A stretch of DNA of 64,000 nt from positions 496,001-560,000 of the forward strand of contig NZ_AP028908.1 of assembly GCF_037076465.1 (NCBI RefSeq), given 5' to 3'. The position numbers were made by a program, and so were the translations under genes. The stretch comes from Pectobacterium araliae. GTDB taxonomy: Bacteria > Pseudomonadota > Gammaproteobacteria > Enterobacterales > Enterobacteriaceae. Of this stretch, positions 47,446 through 59,098 are shown piece after piece (position 1 is the first letter of the stretch; each line of letters begins with the position of its first letter). The notes under the pieces are model-generated. The model saw only the letters and a program-made list of their open reading frames with translations, was not told the origin of the DNA and searched no databases.

Positions 47446-47939
47446 TATCTGCCTGTGGGAGAGGGGAACCTTAACCTCCTTCCTATACTCTGACGACAAT
47501 CTTAACGTTTTGCTCGGCGATGTCTCATAAAAGAGGCATTGCCGTCATTTCGATCGTAAAAATTAGATCTCAGCCCTTGCCAAGGGACAATAAGGAATTC
47601 ATAATGCTGGCCGCTCTGTGTTGTGGCCTGTTTTTTGTTGTGTTTACCGCATCGTATTTAGAGCGCTAGCGTTACTTCAATTCACATCGTTTTTATCAGT
47701 TAATACAAAAAATCATATTCTTCTTAACAGACTTATCCACAGACTGTTTGTTGGTTATTTATTAATCTCGCTATATTTTTGATAAAACACAATAGAGTAT
47801 CCTATTGATATTTATTCATAAAATTTACTTATAAAACGCTATAACTATCGCTTGTACTTTTTGTGACAGTTGATTGACAACGATTTTTTTTATTTATCCA
47901 CAGCGCATACGGCAAACTGATGGCAACGGTTTTAGCCGC
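47446..47939. other. Intergenic stretch between ahpF and queG
   Basis: About 490 bases, AT-rich towards queG. It contains imperfect hairpins (GGCGATGTCTC/GAGGCATTGCC near 47517-47545; CCCTTG/CAAGGG near 47574-47586) and the small ORF listed separately. No other gene was seen. Confidence 0.6.
47604..47669 (+). CDS. Candidate 21-residue membrane microprotein
   Basis: MLAALCCGLFFVVFTASYLE plus Arg, a single hydrophobic helix. TAAGGAATTC precedes the ATG at a proper distance, giving a good ribosome-binding site, and the coding region is short enough to be overlooked. Enterobacteria encode many single-helix proteins of this size. No family is recognised, and expression is unproven. Confidence 0.4.
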   Translation: MLAALCCGLFFVVFTASYLER

Positions 47940-49079
47940 TCATGCATCGCGCGGTAATCCTTTCTCCACTGCACGGATGAGTCGTTTTTTCTGTGTGGAT
48001 TGGACGTCAATTTCCGATGATGCACGGCGTGCTAGCTGCTGCTGAATCGCCCAGTGAATATGTTCATCCAACAGTTCGCTTTCACCTAGGCGGGTTTGTA
48101 GTGCTAATACGATATTATCCTGATAGGGAGCATTTCCCAGTGCGACGGCAATATTGCGTAGCCAGCGGAGATGGCCGATGCGCCGGATCGGTGAACCTTC
48201 TGTAATGCGTAAAAACTTCTCTTCATTCCAACCAAATAGCGCCAGCAATTCCGGCGTATGCAGCGCGGCACGCGGGCTGAAATCCGCTTCGTCGGTAAGC
48301 TGCGAAAATCGATTCCACGGGCAAATCAGCTGACAGTCATCGCAGCCATAGATGCGATTGCCCATTAGTGGACGAAATTCTTCAGGAATCGAGCCTTCTA
48401 ATTCGATAGTCAGATAGGAAATGCAGCGACGGGCATCAACGGTGTAAGGTGCGACAATCGCGCCGGTTGGGCAGGTGGTCATACAGGCGACACAGCGACC
48501 GCACTGTTCTTCCTGTGGCTGATCGACGGGGAGGGGCAGATCGATCAGCAGTTCACCAAGAAAGAACCAGGAACCGGCTTCTCTGTTCAGAATTAGTGAG
48601 TGTTTACCAACCCAGCCAAGCCCGGCTTTTGCAGCTAAGGGGCGTTCCATGATCGGTGCGGAATCGACGAATGGGCGAAAATTCAATTCACCGCAGTATT
48701 CCTGAATCTGATCGCCGAGCTTTTTCAAGCGCTGGCGTAACAGCTTGTGGTAATCACGACCCAGTGCATAACGGCTGACGTAGCCAAGTTCTGGATTCTT
48801 TAAGGTACTGGCGAACGCCGCTTTGGCGGGAAGATAATTCATACGCACGCTAATGACGCGCAGCGTGCCGGGCAACAGCTCATGCGGCCGCGCCCGCAGC
48901 ATGCCGTGGCGCGCCATCCAGTCCATTTCCCCGTGGTATTGCTTATCTAGCCAATCCTGAAGCCGAGGCTCTTCTGCGGACAAATCGGTGTCGCAGATGC
49001 CGACCTGCTGGAACCCCAATGCCTGTCCCCATTGTTTGATGTGTTGCGCTAATTCGTTGAGATCGTAGGGGTATGACAT
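47940..49079 (-). CDS. queG: QueG, epoxyqueuosine reductase
   Basis: 379 residues, the same length as the E. coli enzyme. Two 4Fe-4S clusters bound by CGRCVACMTTCPTGAI and GCDDCQLICPWNRF; the cobalamin-binding N-terminal region includes IRMNYLPAKAAF-like sequence and FVDSAPIMERPLAAKAGLG. It catalyses the last step of queuosine biosynthesis, reducing epoxyqueuosine on tRNA. It is divergent from nnr, as in E. coli. Confidence 0.96.
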   Translation of the reverse strand: MSYPYDLNELAQHIKQWGQALGFQQVGICDTDLSAEEPRLQDWLDKQYHGEMDWMARHGMLRARPHELLPGTLRVISVRMNYLPAKAAFASTLKNPELGYVSRYALGRDYHKLLRQRLKKLGDQIQEYCGELNFRPFVDSAPIMERPLAAKAGLGWVGKHSLILNREAGSWFFLGELLIDLPLPVDQPQEEQCGRCVACMTTCPTGAIVAPYTVDARRCISYLTIELEGSIPEEFRPLMGNRIYGCDDCQLICPWNRFSQLTDEADFSPRAALHTPELLALFGWNEEKFLRITEGSPIRRIGHLRWLRNIAVALGNAPYQDNIVLALQTRLGESELLDEHIHWAIQQQLARRASSEIDVQSTQKKRLIRAVEKGLPRDA

Positions 49080-49235
49080 GATGGGCCACAGAAATAAACA
49101 AGACGTGGTGATGTTACCATATTCGCACCGCAGAGCCGATGCTTGCCGATACGCGTGGAATTCTGGCGGTGGGTTAGGTTGCTTGCTAACTTTAAGTCAT
49201 TGTAATGAAAAAATTGTAATGAAAACGAAGAGCAA

Positions 49236-50768
49236 ATGATGAAGGGTCATGACCAAAAGCGAGAGGATGATTTGCCTGACTCGGTGTTTTACGCCGAGTG
49301 GGTACGCCGTGAAGAAGCCAGAGCGGCCAGCGAGTCGGGGCTTTCGCTGTGGGAACTCATGCAGCGTGCGGGAGAAGCCGCATTTCAGGTGGCTAGAGAA
49401 TGCTATCCCTCCGCCCGACATTGGCGGGTGCTCGCTGGGCACGGTAATAACGGTGGCGATGGCTATGTGGTCGCTAGTTTGGCGCTGGCGGCAGGCATTG
49501 AAGTCGATGTTGTTGCTTGCGCCAGTGATAAGCCGTTACCTGACGAGGCTCATCTTGCCCGGCAGCGCTGGCTGGAGCAGGGCGGGCGTGTTGAAGAGGT
49601 TAGTGCGCAGGATAGTGATGCGTCGTGGCCAGAAGGGATCGAACTCATTGTGGATGGTTTGCTGGGGACCGGTCTTTCTGCTGCACCACGCGCACCCTAT
49701 GCGGCATTAATTATGCAGGCGAATGCCCATCCCGCCCCCATTGTTTCACTCGATATTCCCTCTGGCTTAGATGCCGAAACCGGTGCTTGTACTGATGTTG
49801 CGATCTGTGCAGCACAGACGGTGACGTTTATCGCGCTGAAACCGGGACTGCTGACAGGCCGCGCGCGTGAGCAGGTCGGGATCTTGCATTACCACTCATT
49901 AGGATTGCTGACGTGGTTGAATAGCCAAACTGCACCGATCCGGCGGCTGACTGCGGCACAGCTTCCCGAATGGTTGACGCCTCGTTCCGCCGGACAACAT
50001 AAAGGGAATAACGGCAGGCTGTTGGTGGTAGGCGGCAACGCGGGCTTTGGTGGTGCGGTACTGATGGCCGCCGATGCGGCGCTGCGCAGCGGTGCGGGAT
50101 TAGTGCGAGTACTTACTCACAAACAGTATCAATCCGCGTTTCTGACGGTTCGACCTGAGCTGATGGTGCAAGAATTGACGACAGAGACGCTGCGACAGGG
50201 GTTGGAATGGGCCGACGTCGTGGTGATTGGGCCCGGTTTAGGGCAGGATGAATGGGGTAAAAACGCGCTGCGTCTGACAGAAAATTGTAACAAACCCATG
50301 TTATGGGATGCGGATGCACTTAACCTACTGGCAATCAATCCACATAAGCGGCAGAATCGCGTGCTGACGCCTCATCCCGGCGAGGCGGCACGTTTACTGA
50401 ATTGCCGCGTGTCTGATATTGAAAGTGATCGCTTACTTGCGGCCACAAAGCTGGTAAAACGCTATGGCGGCGTTGTCGTATTAAAAGGTGCGGGAACGGT
50501 GATTGCCAACCGGCAAGAAGAGATTGCTATTGCTGATGTGGGAAACCCCGGCATGGCGACGGGTGGAATGGGGGATGTGCTATCCGGTATTGTCGGTGGT
50601 TTGCTGGCGCAAAAGCTCTCGCTGTATGATGCTGCTTGTGCCGGGTGTGTCGTACACGGTGCGGCGGCCGACTGGCTGGTGACACAACGTGGTACCCGAG
50701 GTCTGTTGGCAACCGATTTACTGCCCGTGCTGTTCCGATATGTGAATCCTGATCGGGTGTTTTTTTAG
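49236..50768 (+). CDS. nnr: Bifunctional NAD(P)H-hydrate epimerase/dehydratase
   Basis: 510 residues. N-terminal epimerase (YjeF_N) with LAGHGNNGGDGYVVA and LGTGL; C-terminal ADP-dependent dehydratase (carbohydrate kinase-like) with NGRLLVVGGNAGFGGAV, LTPHPGEAARLL and GMATGGMGDVLSG. It repairs hydrated NADH and NADPH. ATG 49236 is chosen; ATG 49239 is equally possible. First gene of the tsaE-amiB-mutL-miaA-hfq cluster. Confidence 0.96.
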   Translation: MMKGHDQKREDDLPDSVFYAEWVRREEARAASESGLSLWELMQRAGEAAFQVARECYPSARHWRVLAGHGNNGGDGYVVASLALAAGIEVDVVACASDKPLPDEAHLARQRWLEQGGRVEEVSAQDSDASWPEGIELIVDGLLGTGLSAAPRAPYAALIMQANAHPAPIVSLDIPSGLDAETGACTDVAICAAQTVTFIALKPGLLTGRAREQVGILHYHSLGLLTWLNSQTAPIRRLTAAQLPEWLTPRSAGQHKGNNGRLLVVGGNAGFGGAVLMAADAALRSGAGLVRVLTHKQYQSAFLTVRPELMVQELTTETLRQGLEWADVVVIGPGLGQDEWGKNALRLTENCNKPMLWDADALNLLAINPHKRQNRVLTPHPGEAARLLNCRVSDIESDRLLAATKLVKRYGGVVVLKGAGTVIANRQEEIAIADVGNPGMATGGMGDVLSGIVGGLLAQKLSLYDAACAGCVVHGAAADWLVTQRGTRGLLATDLLPVLFRYVNPDRVFF

Positions 50769-50807
50769 CGCCGATGCTTTTAGAACTTATGTTTTTAGAA
50801 CAATAGA

Positions 50808-51290
50808 ATGAAAAAAATAGTCTTACTTCTGCCTGATGAGGCAGCAACCATTTCATTAGGCACTGCACTGGCGAAAGCCTGTGACGGCGCTTGTGTTATC
50901 CATCTTTATGGCGATCTCGGCGCGGGGAAAACGACGTTTAGTCGCGGTTTCCTACAGGCGCGCGGTCACCAGGGCAATGTCAAAAGTCCTACTTATACGT
51001 TAGTGGAACCTTATGCGTTGTCTCCACTGGCTGTTTACCACTTTGATCTCTATCGACTGGCCGACCCGGAAGAGTTGGAATTTATGGGGATTCGGGATTA
51101 CCTGACGCAGGATGCCATTTGTCTGATTGAGTGGCCGCAGCAGGGCGCTGGCGTGCTGCCCGATGCGGATATCGAACTGCATTTGCGCTATCAGGATGAG
51201 GGACGACAGGCTGAACTGTCCGCTGTCTCTGCGACGGGAGACGCGATGTTACAACGTTTTTCTCTTCAGCCAGGAACAACAGAATCATGA
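50808..51290 (+). CDS. tsaE: TsaE, tRNA threonylcarbamoyladenosine ATPase
   Basis: 160 residues with Walker [16 protein letters not shown], a central [11 protein letters not shown] and [13 protein letters not shown]. TsaE is the ATPase component that powers t6A37 formation on ANN-decoding tRNAs with TsaB and TsaD. It overlaps amiB by 4 bases and follows nnr by 39 bases. Confidence 0.95.
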   Translation: MKKIVLLLPDEAATISLGTALAKACDGACVIHLYGDLGAGKTTFSRGFLQARGHQGNVKSPTYTLVEPYALSPLAVYHFDLYRLADPEELEFMGIRDYLTQDAICLIEWPQQGAGVLPDADIELHLRYQDEGRQAELSAVSATGDAMLQRFSLQPGTTES

Positions 51291-52975
51291 TGAGTCGTAT
51301 GGTTAAGCTGTTCATCGGCGTATGGCTATTGCTGGCGGGATCGGCGTGGGCCGCCAATCTGTCTGATATCAAGGTGGATAATGCGTCAGGCCAGGCTACG
51401 GTGCGGCTGAGTTTTAGCGGGCAGCCGATTTATGCCTTTTTCCCGCTCAGCAACCCGGCCAGAGTGGTCATCGATATTCGTCAGACTGGCGTCATTCAGG
51501 GCTTGCCGTTGGATTTCAGCGGGCAAAATCTGATTAAGCGCGTGCGAACCAGCAACGCGCAGGATGCACAAAGCCTGCGTCTGGTGCTGGATTTAACGCA
51601 GGCGGCCAAAACGCGAGCGGTGACGCAAAAAGAAGGGGCAAGTTACGTTGTGGTCTTCACCATCACGGGTGATAAAGCGAAAACGGTACAGGCTCCAACG
51701 CCCTCCGTTCCACGGCAGCAAAACAGTGCGCCAGCAGAACCCGCTAAAAATCCATTTACTAACAAGCCGACGGTTGTCGTGAATAGCAATACGTCGTCTA
51801 CTACGCGAGTGCCAGCCCGGCAGAGTAATGAGCGTGTTGTGGTGGCGATTGATGCCGGTCACGGAGGACAAGATCCTGGCGCGATTGGCACGAACGGGCT
51901 GCGGGAGAAAAATGTCACCATTTCTATTGCCCGTAAGTTACAAGCTCTGCTGAATAGTGACCCCGCCTTTAAAGGGGTATTAACGCGCGACGGCGACTAC
52001 TTTATCTCCGTTATGGGGCGTTCGGATGTGGCGCGTAAGCAGGGTGCGAACCTGTTAGTGTCGATTCACGCCGATGCTGCGCCGAACCGCAATGCGAAAG
52101 GTGCCTCGGTCTGGGTGCTATCCAACCGTCGTGCGAATAGTGAAATGGCGAACTGGCTGGAACAGCACGAGAAACAGTCTGAATTATTGGGCGGTGCGGG
52201 CGATTTGCTGGCGAACAGCGGTGCCGATCCTTACCTTAGTCAGGCCGTGCTGGATCTGCAATTTGGGCACTCCCAGCGCGTTGGATATGACGTGGCGACC
52301 AAGGTGCTGCGTGAGCTCCAGCGTGTCGGCGGCTTGCATAAACGGCGGCCAGAGCATGCCAGTCTGGGGGTATTGCGCTCGCCGGATATTCCCTCTCTGC
52401 TGGTGGAAACTGGGTTTATCACTAATCTCTCGGAAGAGCGGCTGTTAGGGAGTAACGATTATCAGGAAAAAATCGCCAATGCGATTTATCAGGGACTGAG
52501 AAGTTACTTCCAGACGCATCCGATGCAATCGGTTCCCAAAAACGCGCTCCCAAAGCAGGAAAGCCGCCCACCACAGTCGGCGGCAAGTGATACAACAACG
52601 TCGAATGGTAGCGTAACCGCGGCAAAAGCGAGTACGGGCAGCACGCGTCATACAGTTGCACGTGGCGAGACGTTGTCTTCGATTGCCCGGCGTTATGGCG
52701 TCAGTCTTGCAGCCATGCGTGACGTGAATAAATTAAATAAAGATATCGTCTGGGTGGGACAGCGCCTGAATATTCCGGCTGCCGGGACGAAACAGACGGC
52801 GTCAACGCCCGCACCTAAAAAAGCAGCGCCGGTGAAGCATAAGGTTGTAAAGGGTGATAGCCTGAGTGCGATCGCTGCCCGCTACGGTGTCAGCATGAAA
52901 GATATCCAACAGGCGAATAATCTGCGTTCCGGCTCGGTACAACTGGGGCAAACGCTGATTATTCCGTCTGCCTGA
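51287..52975 (+). CDS. amiB: AmiB, N-acetylmuramoyl-L-alanine amidase
   Basis: 562 residues. Signal peptide ([13 protein letters not shown]), an AMIN domain (about 25-125), a Thr/Pro-rich linker, the zinc amidase_3 domain (about 180-410) with [17 protein letters not shown] and [10 protein letters not shown], and two C-terminal LysM modules ([36 protein letters not shown]). It splits septal peptidoglycan for daughter-cell separation and is activated by EnvC/FtsEX. E. coli AmiB is shorter (one LysM). It overlaps tsaE. Confidence 0.95.
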   Translation: MMSRMVKLFIGVWLLLAGSAWAANLSDIKVDNASGQATVRLSFSGQPIYAFFPLSNPARVVIDIRQTGVIQGLPLDFSGQNLIKRVRTSNAQDAQSLRLVLDLTQAAKTRAVTQKEGASYVVVFTITGDKAKTVQAPTPSVPRQQNSAPAEPAKNPFTNKPTVVVNSNTSSTTRVPARQSNERVVVAIDAGHGGQDPGAIGTNGLREKNVTISIARKLQALLNSDPAFKGVLTRDGDYFISVMGRSDVARKQGANLLVSIHADAAPNRNAKGASVWVLSNRRANSEMANWLEQHEKQSELLGGAGDLLANSGADPYLSQAVLDLQFGHSQRVGYDVATKVLRELQRVGGLHKRRPEHASLGVLRSPDIPSLLVETGFITNLSEERLLGSNDYQEKIANAIYQGLRSYFQTHPMQSVPKNALPKQESRPPQSAASDTTTSNGSVTAAKASTGSTRHTVARGETLSSIARRYGVSLAAMRDVNKLNKDIVWVGQRLNIPAAGTKQTASTPAPKKAAPVKHKVVKGDSLSAIAARYGVSMKDIQQANNLRSGSVQLGQTLIIPSA

Positions 52976-53026
52976 TGCTTCATGCTGATGATGTCGATAG
53001 ATTGAGGATAGTAAGAGGGATACGCC

Positions 53027-55009
53027 ATGCCGATTCAGGTGTTGCCACCGCAGTTGGCTAACCAGATTGCCGCCGGAGAAGTGGTTGAACGTCCGGCTTC
53101 GGTCGTGAAGGAACTGGTGGAAAACAGTCTGGATGCAGGCGCGACTCGGATTGATATCGACATTGAACGCGGTGGTGCGAAGCTGATTCGTATCCGTGAC
53201 AATGGCTCGGGCATCGGAAAGGACGAGTTAACGTTAGCGCTTGCCCGCCATGCGACCAGTAAAATCGCTACGCTCGACGATCTGGAAGCGATCGTCAGCA
53301 TGGGGTTTCGCGGCGAAGCGCTGGCGAGTATCAGCTCTGTCTCCCGTTTAACCCTGACATCACGCACTGCTGAACAGTCTGAGGCTTGGCAGGCCTATGC
53401 CGAAGGACGTGATATGGCGGTGACGGTAAAACCCGCCGCTCACCCTGTCGGCACCACGTTGGAAGTGCTGGATCTGTTTTATAACACGCCTGCCCGCCGT
53501 AAATTCATGCGCACCGAGAAAACTGAATTCACCCATATTGATGAGGTGGTGCGCCGCATTGCGCTGGCACGTTTTGATGTTGCCATCACCTTGCATCATA
53601 ACGGTAAGTTGATGCGGCAGTATCGTGCGGCACCGGATAAAAGCCAGTATGAACGTCGCTTGGGCAGCATCTGCGGTGCGACATTCCTGCAACATGCGCT
53701 GGCGATCTCCTGGCAGCATGGCGATCTCACGATTCATGGCTGGGTTGCCGATCCGGTTGGTGCCAAACAACTGCCTGATATGCAGTATTGCTACGTGAAC
53801 CAGCGCATGATGCGCGATCGGCTGATTAATCATGCTATCCGGCAGGCTTATCAAGACCAGCTTAGTGACGATCAGCAGCCCGCTTATGTGCTGTATCTGG
53901 AGATCGATCCGCATCAGGTTGATGTCAATGTTCATCCTGCTAAACATGAGGTGCGGTTCCATCAGGCTCGTCTGGTGCATGACTTTATCTATCAGGCCGT
54001 GATGTCCGTGCTACAGCAGGCATCCGCGCCGGGGCTTGGCATGACAGAGCCGGAAACCGGGAAGCCTGTACAGTGGCAGCAGGAGAACCGTCCCGCCGCT
54101 GGTGAAAACCATTTTGCCCAGCCATTGCGTACTGAAAAGCCATCTTCGGCTGGGGAGAAAACGCCGCGTACGGGTCATTCTGGTCAGGCGCGAGAAGCTA
54201 CCTATTCTGGCTATCAGCCGGAGAATCCGTATCAGAGAAAGCAGGGCGAATTGTATAAGGCACTGCTGCAACCGACAGATAGCCAGCCATCGTCTGACGA
54301 GCCGCCGACTATTGCCTCGGCAGATACCGCTGTCACACCTGCGATATCGCATGATGCCTCATTGGCTCGAACCGCAGCGGACACGGTTGCCAACAACAAT
54401 AAGCAACGTGCACCCGTTGATTCCCCGTTGGAAAGTCAATCGAGCGGTTTTGGTCGGGTGCTAGCGGTATATCCGCCGTGCTATGCACTGTTGGAGTACC
54501 ATAAAGGGTTGGCGATGCTGTCGCTTTCCGTTGCTGAGCGCTATCTGAAAGTCGTGCAGTTAACGCCATCCGAAGAGGGGCTGCGGGCACAGCCGTTACT
54601 GATTCCTCAGCGGCTGACGCTGAGCAAATCCGAACTGAATGTGCTGTCTACTCATCATGCTTTGCTGACGCGTTTTGGTATTGATGTATTGGTTGAGTCA
54701 CAGCGTGCCACGTTGCGTGCCGTACCTTTACCATTGCGCCAACAAAATTTACAAAACTTGATCTCTGAACTGATAGGCTATCTGGCCGACAATCAGACGG
54801 TTGAGACGCAGCAGGTGGAATCTGGCGCATTAGCCGCATGGATGGCAACGCGCTTGCAGAGCGAACAGGAAAACTGGAGCCACTCTCAGGCCATACAATT
54901 ACTGGCGGATGTCGAACGGCTTTGTCCGCAGTTGGCGAAAGCGCCGCCGTCTGAACTTTTATTTATGATGGACATCCAGGATGCCATCAAGGCGTTAAAG
55001 CATGAGTGA
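53027..55009 (+). CDS. mutL: MutL, DNA mismatch repair protein
   Basis: 660 residues. N-terminal GHKL ATPase motifs [21 protein letters not shown] and [11 protein letters not shown]; a long, poorly conserved linker (about residues 335-475) and a C-terminal dimerisation domain. No DQHAxxE endonuclease motif is present, as expected for dam-directed gamma-proteobacteria. It couples MutS to MutH and UvrD. The stop overlaps the miaA start by 8 bases. Confidence 0.97.
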   Translation: MPIQVLPPQLANQIAAGEVVERPASVVKELVENSLDAGATRIDIDIERGGAKLIRIRDNGSGIGKDELTLALARHATSKIATLDDLEAIVSMGFRGEALASISSVSRLTLTSRTAEQSEAWQAYAEGRDMAVTVKPAAHPVGTTLEVLDLFYNTPARRKFMRTEKTEFTHIDEVVRRIALARFDVAITLHHNGKLMRQYRAAPDKSQYERRLGSICGATFLQHALAISWQHGDLTIHGWVADPVGAKQLPDMQYCYVNQRMMRDRLINHAIRQAYQDQLSDDQQPAYVLYLEIDPHQVDVNVHPAKHEVRFHQARLVHDFIYQAVMSVLQQASAPGLGMTEPETGKPVQWQQENRPAAGENHFAQPLRTEKPSSAGEKTPRTGHSGQAREATYSGYQPENPYQRKQGELYKALLQPTDSQPSSDEPPTIASADTAVTPAISHDASLARTAADTVANNNKQRAPVDSPLESQSSGFGRVLAVYPPCYALLEYHKGLAMLSLSVAERYLKVVQLTPSEEGLRAQPLLIPQRLTLSKSELNVLSTHHALLTRFGIDVLVESQRATLRAVPLPLRQQNLQNLISELIGYLADNQTVETQQVESGALAAWMATRLQSEQENWSHSQAIQLLADVERLCPQLAKAPPSELLFMMDIQDAIKALKHE

Positions 55010-55943
55010 TGTAGAAAAAACGTCGTTGCCGCCCGCTATTTTTATTATGGGACCGACGGCGTCAGGAAAAACGGCATTGGCAATGGCGTTACGAGAATAT
55101 TTGCCGGTGGAGTTGATTAGCGTAGATTCCGCCCTCATCTATAAAGACATGGATATCGGGACGGCGAAGCCAAGCGCGCAAGAGCTGGCGCAGGCACCGC
55201 ATCGATTGATCGATATTCTCGACCCTGCTGAATCCTATTCTGCGGCCGATTTTCGTCGTGATGCGCTACGTGAAATGGCTGACATTACCGCTGCCGGGCG
55301 CATTCCCCTTTTGGTCGGGGGGACGATGCTCTATTTCAAGGCGCTGCTGGAGGGGCTTTCTCCTCTGCCATCAGCGGATGCTGCGGTGCGCCAGCGCATT
55401 GAAGAGCAGGCAAAAGAAGTCGGTTGGGAAGCAATGCATCGGCAGCTTAGTGAGATCGACCCAGTCGCGGCAATTCGGATTCATCCAAATGATCCGCAGA
55501 GACTCTCGCGAGCACTGGAAGTTTTTTTCGTTTCAGGTAACACTTTAACTGAGCTGACAAAAACGTCTGGCGATGCGCTGCCCTATCAGGTTCATCAGTT
55601 TGCTATCGCCCCGGCGACGCGTGAATTGTTGCATCAGCGAATTGAACAGCGTTTTCATCAGATGTTGGCAGCGGGTTTTGAGACAGAAGCCAGGATATTG
55701 TTTGCCCGGCAGAACCTTCATACGGATATGCCCTCTATTCGTTGTGTTGGTTACCGCCAGATGTGGTCATATTTATCCGGTGAAATTGATTACGATGAAA
55801 TGGTTTATCGGGGAATTTGTGCGACGCGTCAGTTAGCGAAACGGCAAATGACTTGGTTGCGCGGTTGGGATGATGTCTGTTGGTTGGAGAGCGAAAAACC
55901 GACGGAAGCACTCGACAAGGTTATACAGGCTGTTCGTGCATAG
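55002..55943 (+). CDS. miaA: MiaA, tRNA dimethylallyltransferase
   Basis: 313 residues; P-loop [14 protein letters not shown], then [19 protein letters not shown] and RLIDILDP, the conserved substrate-binding parts. It adds dimethylallyl to A37 of UNN-decoding tRNAs. It lies in the mutL-miaA-hfq operon. Confidence 0.97.
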   Translation: MSDVEKTSLPPAIFIMGPTASGKTALAMALREYLPVELISVDSALIYKDMDIGTAKPSAQELAQAPHRLIDILDPAESYSAADFRRDALREMADITAAGRIPLLVGGTMLYFKALLEGLSPLPSADAAVRQRIEEQAKEVGWEAMHRQLSEIDPVAAIRIHPNDPQRLSRALEVFFVSGNTLTELTKTSGDALPYQVHQFAIAPATRELLHQRIEQRFHQMLAAGFETEARILFARQNLHTDMPSIRCVGYRQMWSYLSGEIDYDEMVYRGICATRQLAKRQMTWLRGWDDVCWLESEKPTEALDKVIQAVRA

Positions 55944-56070
55944 GTTTGTTAGTGCATAGGTTGGGTGATTGTGTACAATCGGTGAGTCTCAGCGTGCAAG
56001 TTTTTACACCGTTATTTTAGAACCGTAGGGTTCTTTGTTACAAACAACATACAAATAAGGAAAATATAGA

Positions 56071-56370
56071 ATGGCTAAGGGGCAATCTTTGCAAGATCCG
56101 TTCTTGAACGCTTTGCGTCGTGAACGTGTTCCGGTTTCGATTTATTTGGTGAACGGTATTAAGCTGCAAGGTCAGATCGAATCTTTCGATCAGTTCGTGA
56201 TTTTGTTGAAAAACACGGTCAGTCAGATGGTTTATAAACATGCCATCTCTACAGTTGTTCCTTCTCGCCCAGTGTCTCACCATAGCAACAATCCTGGCGG
56301 CAGCAGCAATTATCATGGTAGTAACACGACTGCTCAGCAACAGTCACAGGATGCTGATGACGCTGAATAA
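56071..56370 (+). CDS. hfq: Hfq, RNA chaperone
   Basis: 99 residues. Sm1 motif [20 protein letters not shown] and Sm2 motif [12 protein letters not shown] are complete, and the disordered C-terminal tail is rich in Ser, Asn, His and Gln. Hexameric Hfq pairs small RNAs with mRNAs. ATG 56071 has AAGGAAAA before it. 127 bases separate it from miaA. Confidence 0.98.
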   Translation: MAKGQSLQDPFLNALRRERVPVSIYLVNGIKLQGQIESFDQFVILLKNTVSQMVYKHAISTVVPSRPVSHHSNNPGGSSNYHGSNTTAQQQSQDADDAE

Positions 56371-56464
56371 GGCGTATTGTCAATTCACCACGGCGTGGGA
56401 GTGCTGGACGCATCGCTCGGCTCCTTCGCTGTGGTGTTTTTTGCTTGTTTGAGAGGTTACTCGC

Positions 56465-57745
56465 TTGTTTGACCGTTATGAATCAGGTGAACGGGCCATA
56501 TTAGTTCATATTTTTTTCTCGCAAGATAGAGATACGGACGATCTGCTAGAGTTTGAATCTCTGGTTTCTTCAGCCGGTATTGAATCTTTGCAGGTGGTTA
56601 CTGGTAGTCGTAAGGCTCCTCACCCCAAATATTTTGTCGGGGAAGGCAAAGCCGAAGAAATTGCTCAGGTAGTGAAAGAAACTGGCGCGTTTGTCGTGCT
56701 GTTTGATCATGCGCTGACGCCTGCCCAGGAACGTAATCTGGAGCGTTTGTGCGAGTGCCGGGTGATCGATCGTACCGGACTGATTTTAGATATTTTTGCC
56801 CAGCGTGCACGTACTCACGAGGGGAAATTACAGGTAGAGCTGGCACAGCTGCGTCACCTTGCAACCCGACTGGTTCGCGGCTGGACGCACCTTGAACGCC
56901 AGAAAGGCGGTATTGGTTTACGTGGCCCGGGCGAAACCCAGCTTGAAACGGATCGCCGTTTGTTGCGTAATCGTATCTCTCAGATACTGTCGCGTCTCGA
57001 ACGAGTAGAAAAACAGCGTGAACAAGGTCGCCGATCGCGGGTTCGTGCCGATGTTCCCACCGTTTCGCTGGTGGGTTATACCAACGCCGGTAAATCCACG
57101 TTGTTTAACAAGATTACATCGGCGGGTGTCTATGCCGCCGATCAGTTATTTGCCACGCTGGACCCAACATTACGCCGCATTGAGGTCGATGATGTCGGTG
57201 ATACAGTGCTGGCGGATACCGTAGGTTTTATCCGGCAGCTACCCCACGATTTGGTGGCTGCGTTTAAGGCTACATTACAGGAAACACGTCAAGCCTCACT
57301 GCTGTTGCACGTTGTTGATGCCGCCGACCCTCGTCTTGACGAGAACATCGAGGCGGTTGATGACGTACTGGCGGAAATCGAGGCGGATGAAATACCTGCG
57401 CTGTTGGTAATGAACAAGATTGATATGCTGGATGATTTCGTTCCGCGTATCGATCGCAACGAAGAGAATCTACCGGTACGGGTCTGGCTTTCAGCACAGA
57501 CTGGCGACGGTATTCCGTTGTTATTTCAGGCATTGACTGAGCGGCTTTCCGGGGAAATCGCACAACATACGTTGCATCTTCCCCCGCAGGCAGGACGCTT
57601 GCGTAGTCGTTTTTACCAGCTTCAGGCGATAGAAAAAGAATGGATTGAAGAGGATGGGCAAATTGGTTTGGTTATTCGTATGCCGATTGCCGACTGGCAC
57701 CGCCTCTGCAAAAAAGAGCAGGAACTGATGGACTATATTGTCTGA
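56465..57745 (+). CDS. hflX: HflX, ribosome-associated GTPase
   Basis: 426 residues, TTG or GTG/ATG-region start: the frame opens with [16 protein letters not shown] and TTG 56465 follows GAGAGGTTACT. N-terminal GTPase-binding domain with [18 protein letters not shown]; GTPase motifs G1 [10 protein letters not shown]3 DTVGFI and G4 NKID. HflX rescues stalled ribosomes under heat stress. It follows hfq by 94 bases in the usual order. Confidence 0.95.
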   Translation: MFDRYESGERAILVHIFFSQDRDTDDLLEFESLVSSAGIESLQVVTGSRKAPHPKYFVGEGKAEEIAQVVKETGAFVVLFDHALTPAQERNLERLCECRVIDRTGLILDIFAQRARTHEGKLQVELAQLRHLATRLVRGWTHLERQKGGIGLRGPGETQLETDRRLLRNRISQILSRLERVEKQREQGRRSRVRADVPTVSLVGYTNAGKSTLFNKITSAGVYAADQLFATLDPTLRRIEVDDVGDTVLADTVGFIRQLPHDLVAAFKATLQETRQASLLLHVVDAADPRLDENIEAVDDVLAEIEADEIPALLVMNKIDMLDDFVPRIDRNEENLPVRVWLSAQTGDGIPLLFQALTERLSGEIAQHTLHLPPQAGRLRSRFYQLQAIEKEWIEEDGQIGLVIRMPIADWHRLCKKEQELMDYIV

Positions 57746-57841
57746 TTTGACTGGTAGATACAGTCTGTACGGCGAAATAGTCTGACGGACTCTGGGATAT
57801 TGAACCTGAAGAACACCTATCATAAAGAATGGAGCTAAAAC

Positions 57842-59095
57842 ATGGCGTGGAATCAGCCCGGTAATAACGGACAAGACCGCGACCCGTGGGGGAGCAGCAG
57901 CAATAATGGCGGCAACTCTGGCGGAAATAATAATAAAGGTGGCCGAGATCAGGGGCCGCCGGATCTGGACGACATCTTCCGCAAGCTGAGTAAAAAACTC
58001 AGCGAGCTGGGTGGCGGAAAAGGTTCAGGCTCGAACAACAGCGGAAATTCTGGCGGCCCAGCACTGGGGGGCCGGATCGTCGGTATCGCTGCCGTCGCTG
58101 CGGTTGTCATCTGGGCTGCTACGGGTTTCTATACCATTAAGGAAGCGGAACGCGGTGTCGTCACGCGCTTTGGTAAGTTCAGCCATCTGGTTGGGCCGGG
58201 TCTTAACTGGAAACCCACCTTTATCGACTCAGTTCGCGCGGTGAACGTTGAATCGGTACGCGAACTGGCGACGTCGGGTGTGATGTTGACATCGGATGAA
58301 AACGTGGTGCGCGTTGAAATGAACGTACAGTATCGTGTCACTCAGCCTGAACAATACCTGTTCAGCGTAACCAATGCAGATGACAGCCTGCGTCAGGCGA
58401 CTGACAGCGCGCTGCGAGGCGTGATTGGTAAGTACACGATGGACAAAATTTTGACGGAAGGCCGTACCATTGTGCGTACGGATACCCAGCGTGTACTGGA
58501 AGAAACGGTTCGTCCATACAACATGGGGATCACGCTGCTGGACGTCAACTTCCAGACCGCCCGTCCACCGGAAGAAGTGAAGGCCGCATTTGATGATGCC
58601 ATTGCCGCGCGCGAAAACGAGCAGCAATATATTCGTGAAGCGGAAGCTTACGCGAATGAAGTGCAGCCGCGTGCCAACGGTCAGGCTCAGCGTATTCTGG
58701 AAGAGTCTCGCGCTTATAAAACCCGTACCGTTCTGGAAGCTCAAGGTGAAGTTGCCCGTTTTGCCCGAGTATTACCGGAATATAAAGCAGCACCGGAAAT
58801 TACCCGCGAGCGTTTGTATATTGAAACGATGGAACGCGTGCTGAGCCATACTCGTAAAGTTCTGGTCAATGACAAAGGGAGTAACCTGATGGTACTACCG
58901 TTGGATCAGATGCTGCGTGGACAAGGCAGTGAAAATACGCAAAGCAACAGTAGTGCTAACCCACTGCGTTTGCCTGGCAACAGCAGCAGTGCGGCGAATA
59001 GCAACGCAACGCGCAGCAGTAACAATGGAAATATCATGGATCAGCGCAAAGCAAATGCGCAGCGTGATGACTTCACTCGAGTAGGGAGAGAATAA
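57842..59095 (+). CDS. hflK: HflK, FtsH modulator
   Basis: 417 residues. N-terminal Gly/Asn-rich cytosolic segment (about 1-75), a membrane helix (about 80-97, IVGIAAVAAVVIWAATGF), a prohibitin/SPFH domain (about 100-270) and a Ser/Asn-rich tail. With HflC it forms a large periplasmic cage around FtsH and regulates its proteolysis. Confidence 0.97.
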   Translation: MAWNQPGNNGQDRDPWGSSSNNGGNSGGNNNKGGRDQGPPDLDDIFRKLSKKLSELGGGKGSGSNNSGNSGGPALGGRIVGIAAVAAVVIWAATGFYTIKEAERGVVTRFGKFSHLVGPGLNWKPTFIDSVRAVNVESVRELATSGVMLTSDENVVRVEMNVQYRVTQPEQYLFSVTNADDSLRQATDSALRGVIGKYTMDKILTEGRTIVRTDTQRVLEETVRPYNMGITLLDVNFQTARPPEEVKAAFDDAIAARENEQQYIREAEAYANEVQPRANGQAQRILEESRAYKTRTVLEAQGEVARFARVLPEYKAAPEITRERLYIETMERVLSHTRKVLVNDKGSNLMVLPLDQMLRGQGSENTQSNSSANPLRLPGNSSSAANSNATRSSNNGNIMDQRKANAQRDDFTRVGRE

Positions 59096-59098
59096 TCG

